DNA of 64,000 nt from Tidjanibacter sp. (lineage in GTDB: Bacteria; Bacteroidota; Bacteroidia; Bacteroidales; Rikenellaceae): NCBI GenBank assembly GCA_017396085.1, contig JAFQNC010000014.1, forward strand, positions 59,929 to 123,928, written 5' to 3'. The notes under the pieces were generated by a model. That model saw nothing but the letters and a program-made list of their open reading frames with translations. It was not told the origin of the DNA and ran no database searches. Both the position numbers and the translations under genes were made by a program. Position 1 is the stretch's first letter. The number at the start of each line of letters is the position of its first letter. Positions 45,291 through 54,635 of this stretch are shown piece by piece.

Positions 45291-45330
45291 TACAAAAAGT
45301 GCAGAGAGCGGGATGAATGCAAGGCGCACA

Positions 45331-45392
45331 AGAAAACCACCTCCGCAGTTTGCTTAAACGCAAATGAGGAGGTGGTTTATCGCAGTGCAACG
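45331..45392 (-). terminator. Structured 3'-UTR hairpin of efp (variable stem, conserved loop)
   Basis: On minus: CACTGCGATA, stem AACCACCT (inner CC) pairing with AGGTGGTT, the loop hairpin TTTGC-GTTTAA-GCAAA, and then TTTCTTGT. It lies 28 nt after the efp stop. Compared with 38726-38784 the loop and flanks are the same, but the 7-bp outer stem is different and still perfectly paired. Confidence 0.75.
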
Positions 45393-45420
45393 TAGCAGTC
45401 GCCCGCTATATGCACTTTTT

Positions 45421-45990
45421 TTATTTGATGCGCTCGTAATACTCACGAGTGCGAGTATCAACCCTAATCTTGTCGCCCGTGTTGATGAACAAAGGCACCT
45501 TAACGGTTGCACCGGTGTTCACGGTAGCAGGCTTGAGCGAGTTGGTCGAAGCGGTATCGCCACGCACACCGGGCTCGGTGTAGGTAACCTCCATATCAAT
45601 GATGGGGGGCAACTCAGCGGTGAGGGCCAACTCCTTCTCGGTGTGGAACATAACCTCCAAAATCTGACCGTCTACCATAAGGTCGGAGTTCTCAATGAGG
45701 TCCCTTGGGATGGTAATCTCCTCAAAGGTCTCCATATGCATAAGGTGTACACCGAGGTCGTCTTCGTAGGTGTACTGATAGGGGCGGCGCTCCACGCGCA
45801 CGGGCTCGATTTTCTCACTCACCGAAGAGTAGGTCTTGTCGAGTACGCGACCATTCTCAAGGTTTTTCAGTTTGGTACGGATGAAAGCGGGGCCTTTGCC
45901 GGGCTTAACGTGCTGGAAATCGACAACGAGGAAGGTCTTGTTGTCCATATCAATACACATACCGATTTTGATGTCTGATGCTGTTGCCAT
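45421..45990 (-). CDS. efp: Translation elongation factor P
   Basis: Seen: 189 residues. KOW-like domain I carries the modified-loop region FQHVKPGKGPAFIRTKLKNL (the Lys of PGKG is the site that other bacteria modify), with OB domains II and III and GDKIRVDTRTREYYER at the end. Normal length. Known: relieves ribosome stalling at polyproline. Context: single gene with a promoter at 46073 and a structured terminator. Confidence 0.98.
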   Translation of the reverse strand: MATASDIKIGMCIDMDNKTFLVVDFQHVKPGKGPAFIRTKLKNLENGRVLDKTYSSVSEKIEPVRVERRPYQYTYEDDLGVHLMHMETFEEITIPRDLIENSDLMVDGQILEVMFHTEKELALTAELPPIIDMEVTYTEPGVRGDTASTNSLKPATVNTGATVKVPLFINTGDKIRVDTRTREYYERIK

Positions 45991-46072
45991 AGTAGTGTTT
46001 GTTATTTTGTTTAGACTAAAAATTTTCGCTTTGCCAATGTTTGTTCTTTTACCCCAAGGGGCGTTGAGCCTA

Positions 46073-46080
46073 CAAAAGTA
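46073..46080 (-). promoter_or_regulatory. Predicted promoter of efp
   Basis: The minus strand reads TACTTTTG, matching TAnnTTTG, leader about 75 nt. Confidence 0.45.
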
Positions 46081-46099
46081 GTAAAATTTGTGTAAAAAC

Positions 46100-46720
46100 C
46101 TACAAATTTACCGTAAGAATGTCAGTTTTAAGCCCCTTTCGGCCTATGGCTTCCAACACTCGGGGTAGGGCATACATCATATTTTTGGAGGCCTTGACCG
46201 AGTCGTGGAATACGATGATGTTGCCGGGGTGTAGGTGTCGGATGACCTTTTGGGCGCAACGTGCGGGGGAGACTTTGTGGTTGTAGTCCTCCGAGATGTT
46301 GTTCCACATCACCACTCGCCACCCTTGGCTGCGCATTGTGCGCACCTCTCGCAGGGCAATGCGACCATAGGGAGGGCGGAAAAGGCGCGTGTGGGGCAGG
46401 AACTGACCGGCCTTGTAGGCACTGGCCATATACTCATCGCTACTGACGAGCCACCCTCGGGTGTGGTTGTAGGAGTGGTTGCCTATGGCGTGGCCTCGGC
46501 GCTCAATTTCCTCAATGAGTTCGGGGTACATTTCGGCGTTGTTGCCAAGGCAGAAGAAGGTTGCTTTGGCACCATAGTTGTCCAAAGTGTCGAGTATGAA
46601 CTCGGTGATTTTCGGGGTGGGCCCATCGTCAAAAGTGAGATAGACAGTGTCGTTGCTCTCCACCTGCCACAGCATAGTGGGGGTGTTCTTGCGCATTATT
46701 TTGGGCCAACGGAAATACAT
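46100..46720 (-). CDS. Polysaccharide deacetylase (NodB-like, CE4)
   Basis: Seen: 206 residues from the ATG at 46720 (MYFRWPKIMRKNTPTMLWQV); a much longer upstream reading frame is antisense to the next gene and is rejected. CE4 motifs: TFDDGPTPKI (motif 1, catalytic Asp and metal Asp), HAIGNHSYNH (metal His pair), RLFRPPYGR, and VFHDSVKA at the end. No signal peptide is seen, although the short N-terminus might be a membrane anchor. Known: deacetylates peptidoglycan or other GlcNAc polymers. Divergent from the DUF4837 gene. Confidence 0.93.
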   Translation of the reverse strand: MYFRWPKIMRKNTPTMLWQVESNDTVYLTFDDGPTPKITEFILDTLDNYGAKATFFCLGNNAEMYPELIEEIERRGHAIGNHSYNHTRGWLVSSDEYMASAYKAGQFLPHTRLFRPPYGRIALREVRTMRSQGWRVVMWNNISEDYNHKVSPARCAQKVIRHLHPGNIIVFHDSVKASKNMMYALPRVLEAIGRKGLKTDILTVNL

Positions 46721-46748
46721 ATCAATTTTTGGGGCTGTTTGTCGCAGA

Positions 46749-46785
46749 CAAAGGTATGAAATTTTGACAAAATTTGCTATCTTTG
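46749..46785. promoter_or_regulatory. Back-to-back promoters of deacetylase and DUF4837 genes
   Basis: On minus, TACCTTTG (46749-46756) faces the deacetylase; on plus, TATCTTTG then CGG (46778-46785) faces the lipoprotein gene. Confidence 0.6.
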
Positions 46786-46816
46786 CGGTAAGAGAACAAA
46801 TAAAGTGCAAGAAGTG

Positions 46817-47854
46817 ATGACTATGGGAAGGAATTTTTTGAACAAATTGGTTGGGATGCTGATTGTGATTGGTGCCGGTGTGGTGCTGATTGGTTGCGAC
46901 TCCTCGACCATAGGCACCGGCAAACAGGCTGCCGGAGGTGCCCCCTATGAACTTATCGCTGTGGTGGAGAAGCCTCAGTGGGAGGGCCCCGTGGGCGACA
47001 CCTTGCGTGAGGTCTTTGCACAGCCGGTGGACTATGTGAACCAATATGAGCCCCGCCTTGACCTGATGAGGGTTATGGGTAGTGCCTTTGAGGGGTTTAT
47101 TAAAGTACACCGCAATGTGCTCTTTGTTACGGTTGCTCCCGACAAACCACTTGGCACTTCGGCCGTGAAGGAGCGCTACTCCGATGGGCAACTTATCGTC
47201 TACGTTACCGCCCCCAATGACGAGGCTATGGCAGCCTACCTCTCCGAAAACAAGGAGGAACTTGTGAAGGCCTTTGAGGATGCCGAGAGGGAGAGGGCCA
47301 TCCGCCTCAATAAAAAGCACAAGGAGGGCGTGATGGTGGACAAGATTAAAAAGATGTTTGGCTTCCACATAGACCTTCCCCGTGGCTACACTTCGCGTGG
47401 CACCAGTGGCGACAGCCTGCTGGTAACCTCGTTTGAGTATCCGCTGGCCACACAGGGCATCGCCATCTACTCCTACCCCTACACGGGTAAGAGCGACTTT
47501 GAGAGGGATAACCTTATCAAGCAGCGCAACAACTTTGTGAAGAACATCCCCGGCCCCTCGGATGGCTCCTATATGAAGACGGTGGATGTCTACACTCCGG
47601 AGGTTAAGTACAAACGTATCAATGGCAGGTTTTGGGCCGAGATGCGTGGTTTTTGGGACTTGGAGGGCGACTTTATGGGTGGCCCGATGTTGAGTTGGAG
47701 CACGCTTGACACGGAGAACAATAGGGTGGTGTGCATCGACTGCTATGTCTTTTCGCCCAAGCACGGCCAGAGGGACCTGCTGCGTGGCCTTGAACACCTC
47801 ATCTACTCGGTGGAATTCCCCACGGCAGAGGAGGCAGCTGAGGTGAAAAAATAG
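46817..47854 (+). CDS. DUF4837 family lipoprotein
   Basis: Seen: 345 residues from the ATG at 46817 (MTMGRNFLNKLVGM); the ATG at 46823 or a GTG at 46805 are alternatives. A lipobox VVLIGC gives an acylated Cys. The mature part has HRNVLFVTVAPDKP, a mid helix with EDAERERAIRLNKKHKEG, and GRFWAEMRGFWDLEGDFMGG near the C-terminus. Known: DUF4837 is a conserved Bacteroidota family with no assigned role. Context: followed after 62 bp by yitT and then miaB on the same strand. Confidence 0.88.
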   Translation: MTMGRNFLNKLVGMLIVIGAGVVLIGCDSSTIGTGKQAAGGAPYELIAVVEKPQWEGPVGDTLREVFAQPVDYVNQYEPRLDLMRVMGSAFEGFIKVHRNVLFVTVAPDKPLGTSAVKERYSDGQLIVYVTAPNDEAMAAYLSENKEELVKAFEDAERERAIRLNKKHKEGVMVDKIKKMFGFHIDLPRGYTSRGTSGDSLLVTSFEYPLATQGIAIYSYPYTGKSDFERDNLIKQRNNFVKNIPGPSDGSYMKTVDVYTPEVKYKRINGRFWAEMRGFWDLEGDFMGGPMLSWSTLDTENNRVVCIDCYVFSPKHGQRDLLRGLEHLIYSVEFPTAEEAAEVKK

Positions 47855-47916
47855 GCGTGCGAGAGAGGAAGAAACTGAGAATAATCAAAATAACCAAGAG
47901 AAAGATAGAGAAACTT

Positions 47917-48864
47917 ATGGTACTCAAAGAGAGAATTAAAGCCATCCTCACCCCTCGTAATGTGGTTGCGTGGTTGGGCGTGGTGCTGGGCGTGGTGGTT
48001 ATGTCCGCAGGTTTTGTGCTCTTTACCAACCCCTATAAAATCATCCCCGGCGGAGTCTATGGTTTGGGCCGCGTGTTGCACCACATCTTCCCTGCCATAC
48101 CGACAGGTACGTTTGGTTTTATGTTCGACATCCCGCTGATGATTACGGGCTTCTTGATTTTCGGCAGTTCGTTTGGAGCCAAGACCATCTTTGCGGCCCT
48201 GCTCACTCCGGTTGTGATGAACAATATGACCAGCTGGATTGGTGAGAACCCCGCCGATGGAGTGTCGCTGCTGAGCACGATGTTCAACTTCTCGGACAAC
48301 CTGCTGATGGCGGCCATATTTGGTGGTCTGCTGATTGGTGCCGGCACGGGTATCATCATCCGCAGCGGAGCCACCTCGGGCGGTACGGACATCGTGTCGA
48401 TGATATTGAGCAAGTATCTTAGGGTGAAGTTTTCGAGCGCGATGTTTGGTGTGGAGAGCTGCATCGTGTTGGTGGGTATGATTGTCTTTGCCGACTACAC
48501 CCTGCCTCTCTACTCGCTCATTGCCATCTTTGTGAGTGCCAAGGCTCTCGACTTTGTGCTGGATGGTGCAAGTTACGAAAAACTGCTTTTTGTCATCTCC
48601 GACCACAGGGATGAAATCAAACACTTCATCCTGCACGAGATGGGGCGTGGTGGTACGTGGATACACTCCAGTGGTATGTACACCGACAAGGAGCGCGAAA
48701 TGGTTTTCCTCGTGGTGAGCCGCAAGGAGATTGCTCAGGTGAAGCACAAGATACACACCATAGACAAGGATGCCTTCGTGGTGGTTGTAGATGCCTACGA
48801 AACCTATGGCGATGGCTTCAAGCAGTTTGACCCCGAAACGGAAAAGAATACGAACAACGCATAG
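47917..48864 (+). CDS. YitT family membrane protein (DUF161 and DUF2179)
   Basis: Seen: 315 residues from the ATG at 47917 (MVLKERIKAILTPRN). About five transmembrane helices with the family motif NPYKIIPGGVYGLGRVLHH and SGATSGGTDIVSMILSKYL, then a soluble C-terminal DUF2179 domain (GTWIHSSGMYTDKEREMV; VVSRKEIAQVKHKIHTID). Known: a widespread family; transport role proposed but not settled. Context: between DUF4837 and miaB. Confidence 0.92.
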   Translation: MVLKERIKAILTPRNVVAWLGVVLGVVVMSAGFVLFTNPYKIIPGGVYGLGRVLHHIFPAIPTGTFGFMFDIPLMITGFLIFGSSFGAKTIFAALLTPVVMNNMTSWIGENPADGVSLLSTMFNFSDNLLMAAIFGGLLIGAGTGIIIRSGATSGGTDIVSMILSKYLRVKFSSAMFGVESCIVLVGMIVFADYTLPLYSLIAIFVSAKALDFVLDGASYEKLLFVISDHRDEIKHFILHEMGRGGTWIHSSGMYTDKEREMVFLVVSRKEIAQVKHKIHTIDKDAFVVVVDAYETYGDGFKQFDPETEKNTNNA

Positions 48865-48917
48865 AGGCGTATGCAAAACGCTTTTTTGCGCTCAACCCAA
48901 TCAATAATCCCGAACTA

Positions 48918-50288
48918 ATGAAGATTGCACGAGCCACAACAGGTGGCGGAGAGAAACTCTACATCGAAACATACGGTTGCCAAATGAATGTTGGCGACAC
49001 CGAAATCATAGTATCCATAATGCAGGCCGAGGGTTATGAGTACACCCGCAACATCGAGGAAGCCGACATCATCCTTGTGAACACCTGCTCGGTGAGGGAC
49101 AATGCCGAACAGCGCATTTGGGGCCGACTCAAGGAATTCCACCGCTACAAGAGGGCCAAACGCTCGCTTGTGGTGGGCATTGTGGGCTGTATGGCCGAGA
49201 GGCTCAAGGAGCAACTGCTGGAGAAGGAGCCCATTGTGGACATCGTTGCCGGCCCCGACACCTACCGTGATATGCCCAAGTTGGTGCAGGCGGCAAGGGC
49301 AGGTGGTAAGGGTGTGAATGTTGCCTTGTCGCAGGAGGAGACCTATGGGGACATCCGCCCTGTGAGGCTTGACAGTAATGGCGTGAGTGCCTTCATCAGC
49401 ATTATGAGGGGGTGCATCAATATGTGCTCCTACTGCGTGGTGCCCTACACCCGAGGCATTGAGCGCAGCCGCAACCCCGAGACCATCCTGCGTGAGGCCC
49501 GAGAGTGCTACGAGGCGGGTTATAGGGAAGTAACCCTGCTGGGCCAAAATGTGAACTCCTACCGCTGGAGAAGTGGTGGCGAGGGCGAGGAGTGTGTGGA
49601 CTTTCCGCGACTTATGGAGATGGTGGCCGCCGTGGCTCCCGACCTGCGTGTGAGGTTTGCCACATCCCACCCCAAGGACCTCTCCGATAGGCTTATTGAG
49701 GTTATGGCCTCCCACCCGAACATCTGCCGAGCCATCCACCTGCCAGCGCAGAGTGGCAGTAGCCGTATGTTGCAGATTATGAACCGCAAGTATACCCGCG
49801 AGTGGTACCTGGGCCGCATTGCAGCCATCCGTGCCGCAATGCCCGACTGTGCCATCACCACCGACCTCATTGCGGGCTTTTGTACCGAAACGCTTGAGGA
49901 CCACGCCGAAACCCTCTCGCTTATGAGGGAGGTGGGCTATGAGAGTGCCTTTATGTTCAAGTTCTCAATGAGGCCCAACACCTATGCGGCACGCCACCTT
50001 GCAGACGATGTGAGCGAGGAGGAAAAGACTCGCCGCCTGACGGAGATTATCAACCTCCAGAACGAACTCTCGGCCGAGAGTAACCGCAGGGATGTGGGCA
50101 AGGAGTTTGAGGTGTTGGTTGAGGGCCACTCCAAGCGTAGCGAGGCCCAACTGTGTGGCCGCACATCGCAGAATAAGATGGTGGTGTTTGACGCAGCCGA
50201 GGGTATCAAGGCGGGCGACTACGTGAGGGTGAAGATTACCGACTGCTCCTCTGCCACCCTCTTTGGAAGTCTGGCACCGAAAGCCTAA
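48918..50288 (+). CDS. miaB: tRNA-2-methylthio-N6-dimethylallyladenosine synthase
   Basis: Seen: 456 residues. N-terminal UPF0004 domain with ETYGCQMNVGDTEI and NTCSVRDNAEQR plus a third Cys in GIVGCMAERL (first cluster), the radical-SAM motif CINMCSYCVVPYTRG (second cluster) at about 165-180, and a C-terminal TRAM domain (EVLVEGHSKRSEAQLCGRTS). Normal length. Known: methylthiolates i6A37 of tRNAs. Context: third of a three-gene same-strand run; followed by a repeat block. Confidence 0.97.
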   Translation: MKIARATTGGGEKLYIETYGCQMNVGDTEIIVSIMQAEGYEYTRNIEEADIILVNTCSVRDNAEQRIWGRLKEFHRYKRAKRSLVVGIVGCMAERLKEQLLEKEPIVDIVAGPDTYRDMPKLVQAARAGGKGVNVALSQEETYGDIRPVRLDSNGVSAFISIMRGCINMCSYCVVPYTRGIERSRNPETILREARECYEAGYREVTLLGQNVNSYRWRSGGEGEECVDFPRLMEMVAAVAPDLRVRFATSHPKDLSDRLIEVMASHPNICRAIHLPAQSGSSRMLQIMNRKYTREWYLGRIAAIRAAMPDCAITTDLIAGFCTETLEDHAETLSLMREVGYESAFMFKFSMRPNTYAARHLADDVSEEEKTRRLTEIINLQNELSAESNRRDVGKEFEVLVEGHSKRSEAQLCGRTSQNKMVVFDAAEGIKAGDYVRVKITDCSSATLFGSLAPKA

Positions 50289-50309
50289 TGGCAGGAAGGA
50301 GAGTATGGG

Positions 50310-50470
50310 AATTCAAAATTGACAAAACGTTGTTTTGTCTAAAATGCTCCCGCTCGGCACAGGCGTTGCCTGTTTTGTGTAGATGTTGGGTTTGCACTCT
50401 TTCGAGCCTTTGGATGCCAGCAAGCAGCCTATGCGCTCGCTTACTCGCATTTGCCAAAATTCAAAATTGA
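50310..50470. repeat. Long GCGAGTAAGCGAG module, inverted copy of 39066-39230
   Basis: Reads ATTGACAAAACGTTGTTTTG, then GCTCCCGCTCGG, CACAGGCGTTGCCTGTTTTG and GCTCGCTTACTCGCATTTGC. The match to 39066-39230 covers nearly the whole length with few differences. Confidence 0.85.
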
Positions 50471-50477
50471 TTTTCTT

Positions 50478-50605
50478 TAATACCCTTTAAGGCCCTTAGA
50501 GGCCTTAGGGGCCCCAGTTGGCCCAGTCGGCAACAGACGCCCCCGCCCTTCGGGCACCCCCCCTCTAACTTAGAGGGGGACAATTCTCAATTCTCAATTC
50601 TCAAT
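50478..50605. repeat. 9-bp array, two-hairpin module and AT tract
   Basis: CTTTAAGGCCCTTAGAGGCC (about 50480-50515), a GGCCCAGTCGG stretch, CAGACGCCCCCGC with stem GCCCTTCGGGC (50545-50555) and CCCCCTCTAACTTAGAGGGG, then AATTCTC units that overlap the end of thiD. Confidence 0.8.
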
Positions 50606-51404
50606 TCCTGAAGAAGTGGTCCACGGGGCCGTGTCCGTGCCCTATGGTGTAGCGGGCACCGGAGATGATGGCTCCGTTGATGTACTCTTTGGCCGCACGT
50701 GCCGCATCGTCAAGCGTGAGTTCCTTGGCGAGGGCAGCAGCAAAGGCCGAGGAGAGGGTACACCCTGTGCCGTGGGTGTTGGGGGTGTGGATACGCACCG
50801 AGGGCAGTTCTATGGTGGTGTCGCTCTCGGCGTTGTAGAATATGTCCACGAGCTGCTCTTCCGTGAGGTGCCCCGCTTTGAGCAGCACCGACACCCCACC
50901 AAATCGTTGCGAGAGGAGCCTTGCCACTGCGGGCAACTCCCCATTGCGTTCAATCTTCACATCGGCCAAAATCTCCGCTTCGGGAATGTTGGGCGTGATA
51001 ACCCTTGCGAGGGGGATTAGTTCTGCCTTGAGGGTGTCTATTGCGCTCTCCTCCATAAGCCTATGTCCGGAGGTGCTGACCATCACGGGGTCCAGCACAA
51101 TATTTTTTGCTCCGTGGGCACACAGCCGAGCGGCCACTGCACGCACCACCTCCGAGGAGTGTAACATCCCGATTTTCACCGCATCGGCTCCGATGTCGGA
51201 GAGCACAGCGTCAATCTGCCCCTCAAGTATCCCTATGGGCACGGGGTGTACGGCCTCCACACCGAGTGTGTTCTGCACTGTTATGGCGGTTATGGCCGAG
51301 GCTGCAAAGCAACCCATTGCGCTGATGGCCTTGATGTCGGCCTGTATGCCTGCTCCACCGCCCGAGTCGCTACCGGCGATGGTGAGCACCTTGTTGTATT
51401 CCAT
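50601..51404 (-). CDS. thiD: Hydroxymethylpyrimidine (phosphate) kinase
   Basis: Seen: 267 residues: LTIAGSDSGGGAGIQADIKA at the N-terminus, VLDPVMVSTSGHRL, a PNIPEAEILA motif and NTHGTGCTLSSAFAAALA (anion hole and catalytic Asp region replaced by the HGTGC form). Normal ThiD length. Known: phosphorylates HMP and HMP-P. Context: last gene of the thi operon. The final Arg-Asn-stop (AGG AAT TGA) is part of an AATTGAG repeat, as at the end of nfo. Confidence 0.96.
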   Translation of the reverse strand: MEYNKVLTIAGSDSGGGAGIQADIKAISAMGCFAASAITAITVQNTLGVEAVHPVPIGILEGQIDAVLSDIGADAVKIGMLHSSEVVRAVAARLCAHGAKNIVLDPVMVSTSGHRLMEESAIDTLKAELIPLARVITPNIPEAEILADVKIERNGELPAVARLLSQRFGGVSVLLKAGHLTEEQLVDIFYNAESDTTIELPSVRIHTPNTHGTGCTLSSAFAAALAKELTLDDAARAAKEYINGAIISGARYTIGHGHGPVDHFFRN

Positions 51405-51416
51405 AGTCTTGTGTTC

Positions 51417-52385
51417 CTAAAAGTGTCTGTATCCTTGTAAGTTGAGTTGTGTGGGCACGCCCTGCGAGAGCCACTTGATGGTGCCTGCGGGGCCCTCCAC
51501 GATGCGCCCGATGGGGTAGAGGGGAAAATCGACCACCGAGGGTAGGCGCTCCGTGCCGACCACCAAGAGTTCAAAATCCTCGCCCGCAGCGAGGGCCAAT
51601 TCGGCAATGTTCCACCCCCTGCGCCCGCCTTCGAGGCACAACTCCTCGGAGGTGGGCACCAGTGCAATGTCCACCTCGGCAGCCACCGCCGAGCGGCCCA
51701 ATATGTGCCCCAAGTCGGAGGCGATACCATCGGAGATGTCCATCATTGCGTGTGCCTCGCCACTGTGGGCCAATGCGTAGCCCTCGGAGAGTCGTGGGGT
51801 GGGGGTGTAGTGTCGCTCCACGAGCCTTGTGGCTTCGGCTGTGCGCTCACCATCGGGGGAGAGAATTACTTTGAGCCCTGCGCCCGAGTCGCCCAAGGGC
51901 CCTGTAACGTAGATGGTGTCGCCCACTTGGGCCCCACTACGCAGGAGCGCACGCCCGCTCTCACAACGCCCCACCACAGCCACGTTCACACACACATCTC
52001 GCAGTGAACTTGTGGTGTCGCCACCCAGCAGAGGAGTGCCATAGCGACTGAGGGTGCGGCAGAAACCCTCCACGAAACGCTCGGCCCACTCGCCCTGTGC
52101 ATCCTTCGGCAAGGCTACCGAGAGGAAGGCCCCAATGGGGATGGCTCCCATAGCGGCAATGTCGCTCAGATTGACCGCTGCGGCCTTGTGGCCCACCTGC
52201 TCGGGGGTGGCATCGGAGCGCAAAAAGTGTACCCCCTCAACGAGCATATCGGTGGTTACCATCGTGTCGCCGCCTTCGCCGTAGGGAACAACGGCACAGT
52301 CATCGCCAATGCCCACCACCCCCGAGGGTAGTGTGGCAGCGGCACATAGGCTGCGAATTTTCTCTATGAAATCAAACTCTCCCAT
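51417..52385 (-). CDS. thiL: Thiamine-monophosphate kinase
   Basis: Seen: 322 residues with GIGDDCAVVPYGEGGDTMVT (metal/ATP region), DMLVEGVHFLRSD, AAVNLSDIAAMGA and a later MMDISDGIASDLGHI. This is the AIRS-type fold at the usual length. Known: makes TPP from TMP, the last step of the pathway. Context: between the thiE-tenA fusion and thiD; 12 bp from thiD. Confidence 0.96.
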   Translation of the reverse strand: MGEFDFIEKIRSLCAAATLPSGVVGIGDDCAVVPYGEGGDTMVTTDMLVEGVHFLRSDATPEQVGHKAAAVNLSDIAAMGAIPIGAFLSVALPKDAQGEWAERFVEGFCRTLSRYGTPLLGGDTTSSLRDVCVNVAVVGRCESGRALLRSGAQVGDTIYVTGPLGDSGAGLKVILSPDGERTAEATRLVERHYTPTPRLSEGYALAHSGEAHAMMDISDGIASDLGHILGRSAVAAEVDIALVPTSEELCLEGGRRGWNIAELALAAGEDFELLVVGTERLPSVVDFPLYPIGRIVEGPAGTIKWLSQGVPTQLNLQGYRHF

Positions 52386-52430
52386 TGTGTTTTTTCAATA
52401 ATTGCTTTGTCGGTGTGCGTGAGTGTGGGG

Positions 52431-53738
52431 CTATTTCTTCTTATCCCCATAGTAGCCCCAATTCCAGAAGGCCCACTCATACTCGGCAGCAATAAGGTAG
52501 GCCTCGGTCATAGCCTTGCGTTGCTCCTCGGTGGCCTCGGCAGCAAGGCGGTCGCAGAGTTCGAGCACACGGCGGGTACCCTCGGTGAAGTCCTCCGAGG
52601 CGTAGGTTGCTACCCACTCGGCATAGGGGTTGGGGTTGGGATTGCGGTGGGCGTAGATGTAGAGCCCCACCTCGTTGTATATCCACATACAGGGCAACAT
52701 TGCTGCCATTGCCAACGGCAACGAGCCCGAGTTGATGTGGTGGCGTGTGTGGGCCATATAGCCGGCCGTAACCTCCGAGGGCTCCACGGCTGTGTTGATG
52801 CCGAAGCTGTCAATGAGCATTTGGTGCATTGCGCCCTCGGCCTCCATACCCTCCTTGGCGTAGGCGCGGAACATCGTCTGCATATCCTTGTCGGGTATCA
52901 TATCAGCCAACAGGAACATCTCCTCGCCATAGTTTTTGATGTAGATTTCGTCTTGTGCAAGGTAGCGTGCAAACTTCTCTTGTGCGAGCGTACCTGCGGC
53001 AAGTTCGGTGATGAAAGGGTGAACGATGATGCGCTCATAGATGGGTTTTGAGGCTTCCCACACCTGTTTTGTCCAACTCTCCATAGTGTTTGTGTTGTTT
53101 GGTTTTTTGTCTGCTTGTTTGATTATGGCAGCCAACTGCTCGGCTGCTTTGCGGGGCGAGGGGGCCGAACAGATGGCCGACACCACCGCCACGCCATCCG
53201 CACCCGCACCGATGACCTCACCCACCGTGGAGGCGTTCATACCTCCAATGGCCACCGTGGGGTGGGCCGACATCTGCACCGCCTTGCGTAGCCCCTCAAG
53301 CCCGAAGGGCGCAGCGGTGTCGGTCTTGGTGGGGGTGCCGTAGACGGGCGAAATGCCCACGTAGTCCACATCGAGGCCTCCGGCGACCTCCAAATCGGCA
53401 AAGTTCTCCACCGAAAGACCTATGATTTTGTCGCTTCCCAGCAGGCGGCGAGCCACCTCGTAGGGCATATCGCTCTGGCCAATGTGGACACCATCGGCAT
53501 CCACCGCCAAGGCAACATCAATGCGGTCGTTGATAATCAGTGGCACCCCTGCCGCACGGCACACGGGTTTCAGACGCAGGGCCAACTCCACAAACTCACG
53601 GGTGGAGATACTCTTTTCGCGCAGTTGCACCATTGTGGCACCACCCTCCACGGCCTCCCTTACCACCTCCTCAATGGGGCGGCCAAGCGAGAGCGCACGG
53701 TCGGTTACAAGGTAGAGCCTTAGGTCGGAGCGTTTCAT
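52431..53738 (-). CDS. Fused thiamine-phosphate synthase and TenA aminopyrimidine aminohydrolase
   Basis: Seen: 435 residues. ThiE (about 1-205): RLYLVTDRALSLGRP, ATMVQLREKSIS, IINDRIDVALAVDADGVHIG, VDYVGISPVYGT, TVAIGGMNAST. After a polar linker (KQADKKPNNTNT), TenA starts at Met219: ESWTKQVWEASKPIYERIIV, QDEIYIKNYGEEM and LPCMWIYNEVG, where the Cys is that of the TenA_C type. Known: ThiE joins HMP-PP and HET-P; TenA_C releases HMP from thiamine breakdown products. Inference: the fusion feeds salvaged HMP into coupling. Met219 may also be a separate start. Confidence 0.94.
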   Translation of the reverse strand: MKRSDLRLYLVTDRALSLGRPIEEVVREAVEGGATMVQLREKSISTREFVELALRLKPVCRAAGVPLIINDRIDVALAVDADGVHIGQSDMPYEVARRLLGSDKIIGLSVENFADLEVAGGLDVDYVGISPVYGTPTKTDTAAPFGLEGLRKAVQMSAHPTVAIGGMNASTVGEVIGAGADGVAVVSAICSAPSPRKAAEQLAAIIKQADKKPNNTNTMESWTKQVWEASKPIYERIIVHPFITELAAGTLAQEKFARYLAQDEIYIKNYGEEMFLLADMIPDKDMQTMFRAYAKEGMEAEGAMHQMLIDSFGINTAVEPSEVTAGYMAHTRHHINSGSLPLAMAAMLPCMWIYNEVGLYIYAHRNPNPNPYAEWVATYASEDFTEGTRRVLELCDRLAAEATEEQRKAMTEAYLIAAEYEWAFWNWGYYGDKKK

Positions 53739-53773
53739 CTTCTGTGCTATATAATAATATGTGTGTATTGCTC

Positions 53774-54568
53774 TTATTGTTTCACCTCGCCGATGAGTAC
53801 CTCGCCGGTGAGGTTGTAGAGTTCGTCAAGGAAGGCGACCTGCATTGAGCCGCTACCCTTTGCCACAGCAGCAGCCCTCTGGCCCGCCACGCCCATCACG
53901 GCCATTGCGTGGGCGGCCGACTCCAACGCATCCTCGCCGGTGGCCACAAAGGCTCCCACCACGGCCGAAGCGGTGCATCCCATACCGGTTACGGCAGTCA
54001 TTATGGGGGCTCCGTTGGCTATGGTTTCGGTGCGTGTGCCATCGGTGATGTAGTCGGTGGAGCCGCTGATTACCACCACCGCACCTGTGCGTTGGGCCAG
54101 CACTTGGGCGGCTTCTAGTGCATCGTCAGAGGAGGCTGTGCTGTCCACACCCTTGCTCCTTACATCGGCATTCACAAGGGCCATAATCTCGCTACCATTG
54201 CCACGGATAATGGTGGGTTTGCACTGCTCGATGATGTCCCACGCAGTGCGTGTGCGCCACGAGGTGGCACCTGCACCAACGGGGTCCAACACGATGGGTA
54301 CGCCCCTCTGTCGGGCAGCCTTGCCTGCGGCCAACATACCCTCAATCCACTCCGCATCGAGGGTGCCGATGTTGAGCACCAGAGCACTCGCAATGGAGGT
54401 CATCTCCTCCATTTCGGCCTTCCAATGGGCCATCACGGGCGAAGCCCCAATGGCGAGTAGGGCGTTGGCGCTGTTGTTCATTGCCACATAGTTTGTGATG
54501 TTGTGCACCAGTGGGCTCTCCCTGCGCACGGCCTCCAAGTGGGCGGCCAATCTCTCTTTGCTAATCAT
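53774..54568 (-). CDS. thiM: Hydroxyethylthiazole kinase
   Basis: Seen: 264 residues. HNITNYVAMNNSANALLAIG at the N-terminus, VLDPVGAGATSWRTRTAW, GNGSEIMAL, VVISGSTDYITDG and VTGMGCTASAVVGAFVA (catalytic Cys-containing anion hole). Normal length. Known: salvages thiazole alcohol as its phosphate. Context: first gene of thiM-thiE/tenA-thiL-thiD, directly behind a TPP riboswitch and terminator. There is no thiC, thiG, thiS or thiH here. Confidence 0.96.
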   Translation of the reverse strand: MISKERLAAHLEAVRRESPLVHNITNYVAMNNSANALLAIGASPVMAHWKAEMEEMTSIASALVLNIGTLDAEWIEGMLAAGKAARQRGVPIVLDPVGAGATSWRTRTAWDIIEQCKPTIIRGNGSEIMALVNADVRSKGVDSTASSDDALEAAQVLAQRTGAVVVISGSTDYITDGTRTETIANGAPIMTAVTGMGCTASAVVGAFVATGEDALESAAHAMAVMGVAGQRAAAVAKGSGSMQVAFLDELYNLTGEVLIGEVKQ

Positions 54569-54635
54569 AGTCTTTTGTGTTTTGGTTAATCAATCACTCT
54601 CCACTCTCATTGCTGCTTGCCATACCCTTGGAACA

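Noticed and set aside
46721..47797. N-terminal extension of the polysaccharide deacetylase by about 360 codons
   Set aside because: It would run antisense through the DUF4837 gene and both promoters; the CE4 domain starts normally at 46720.
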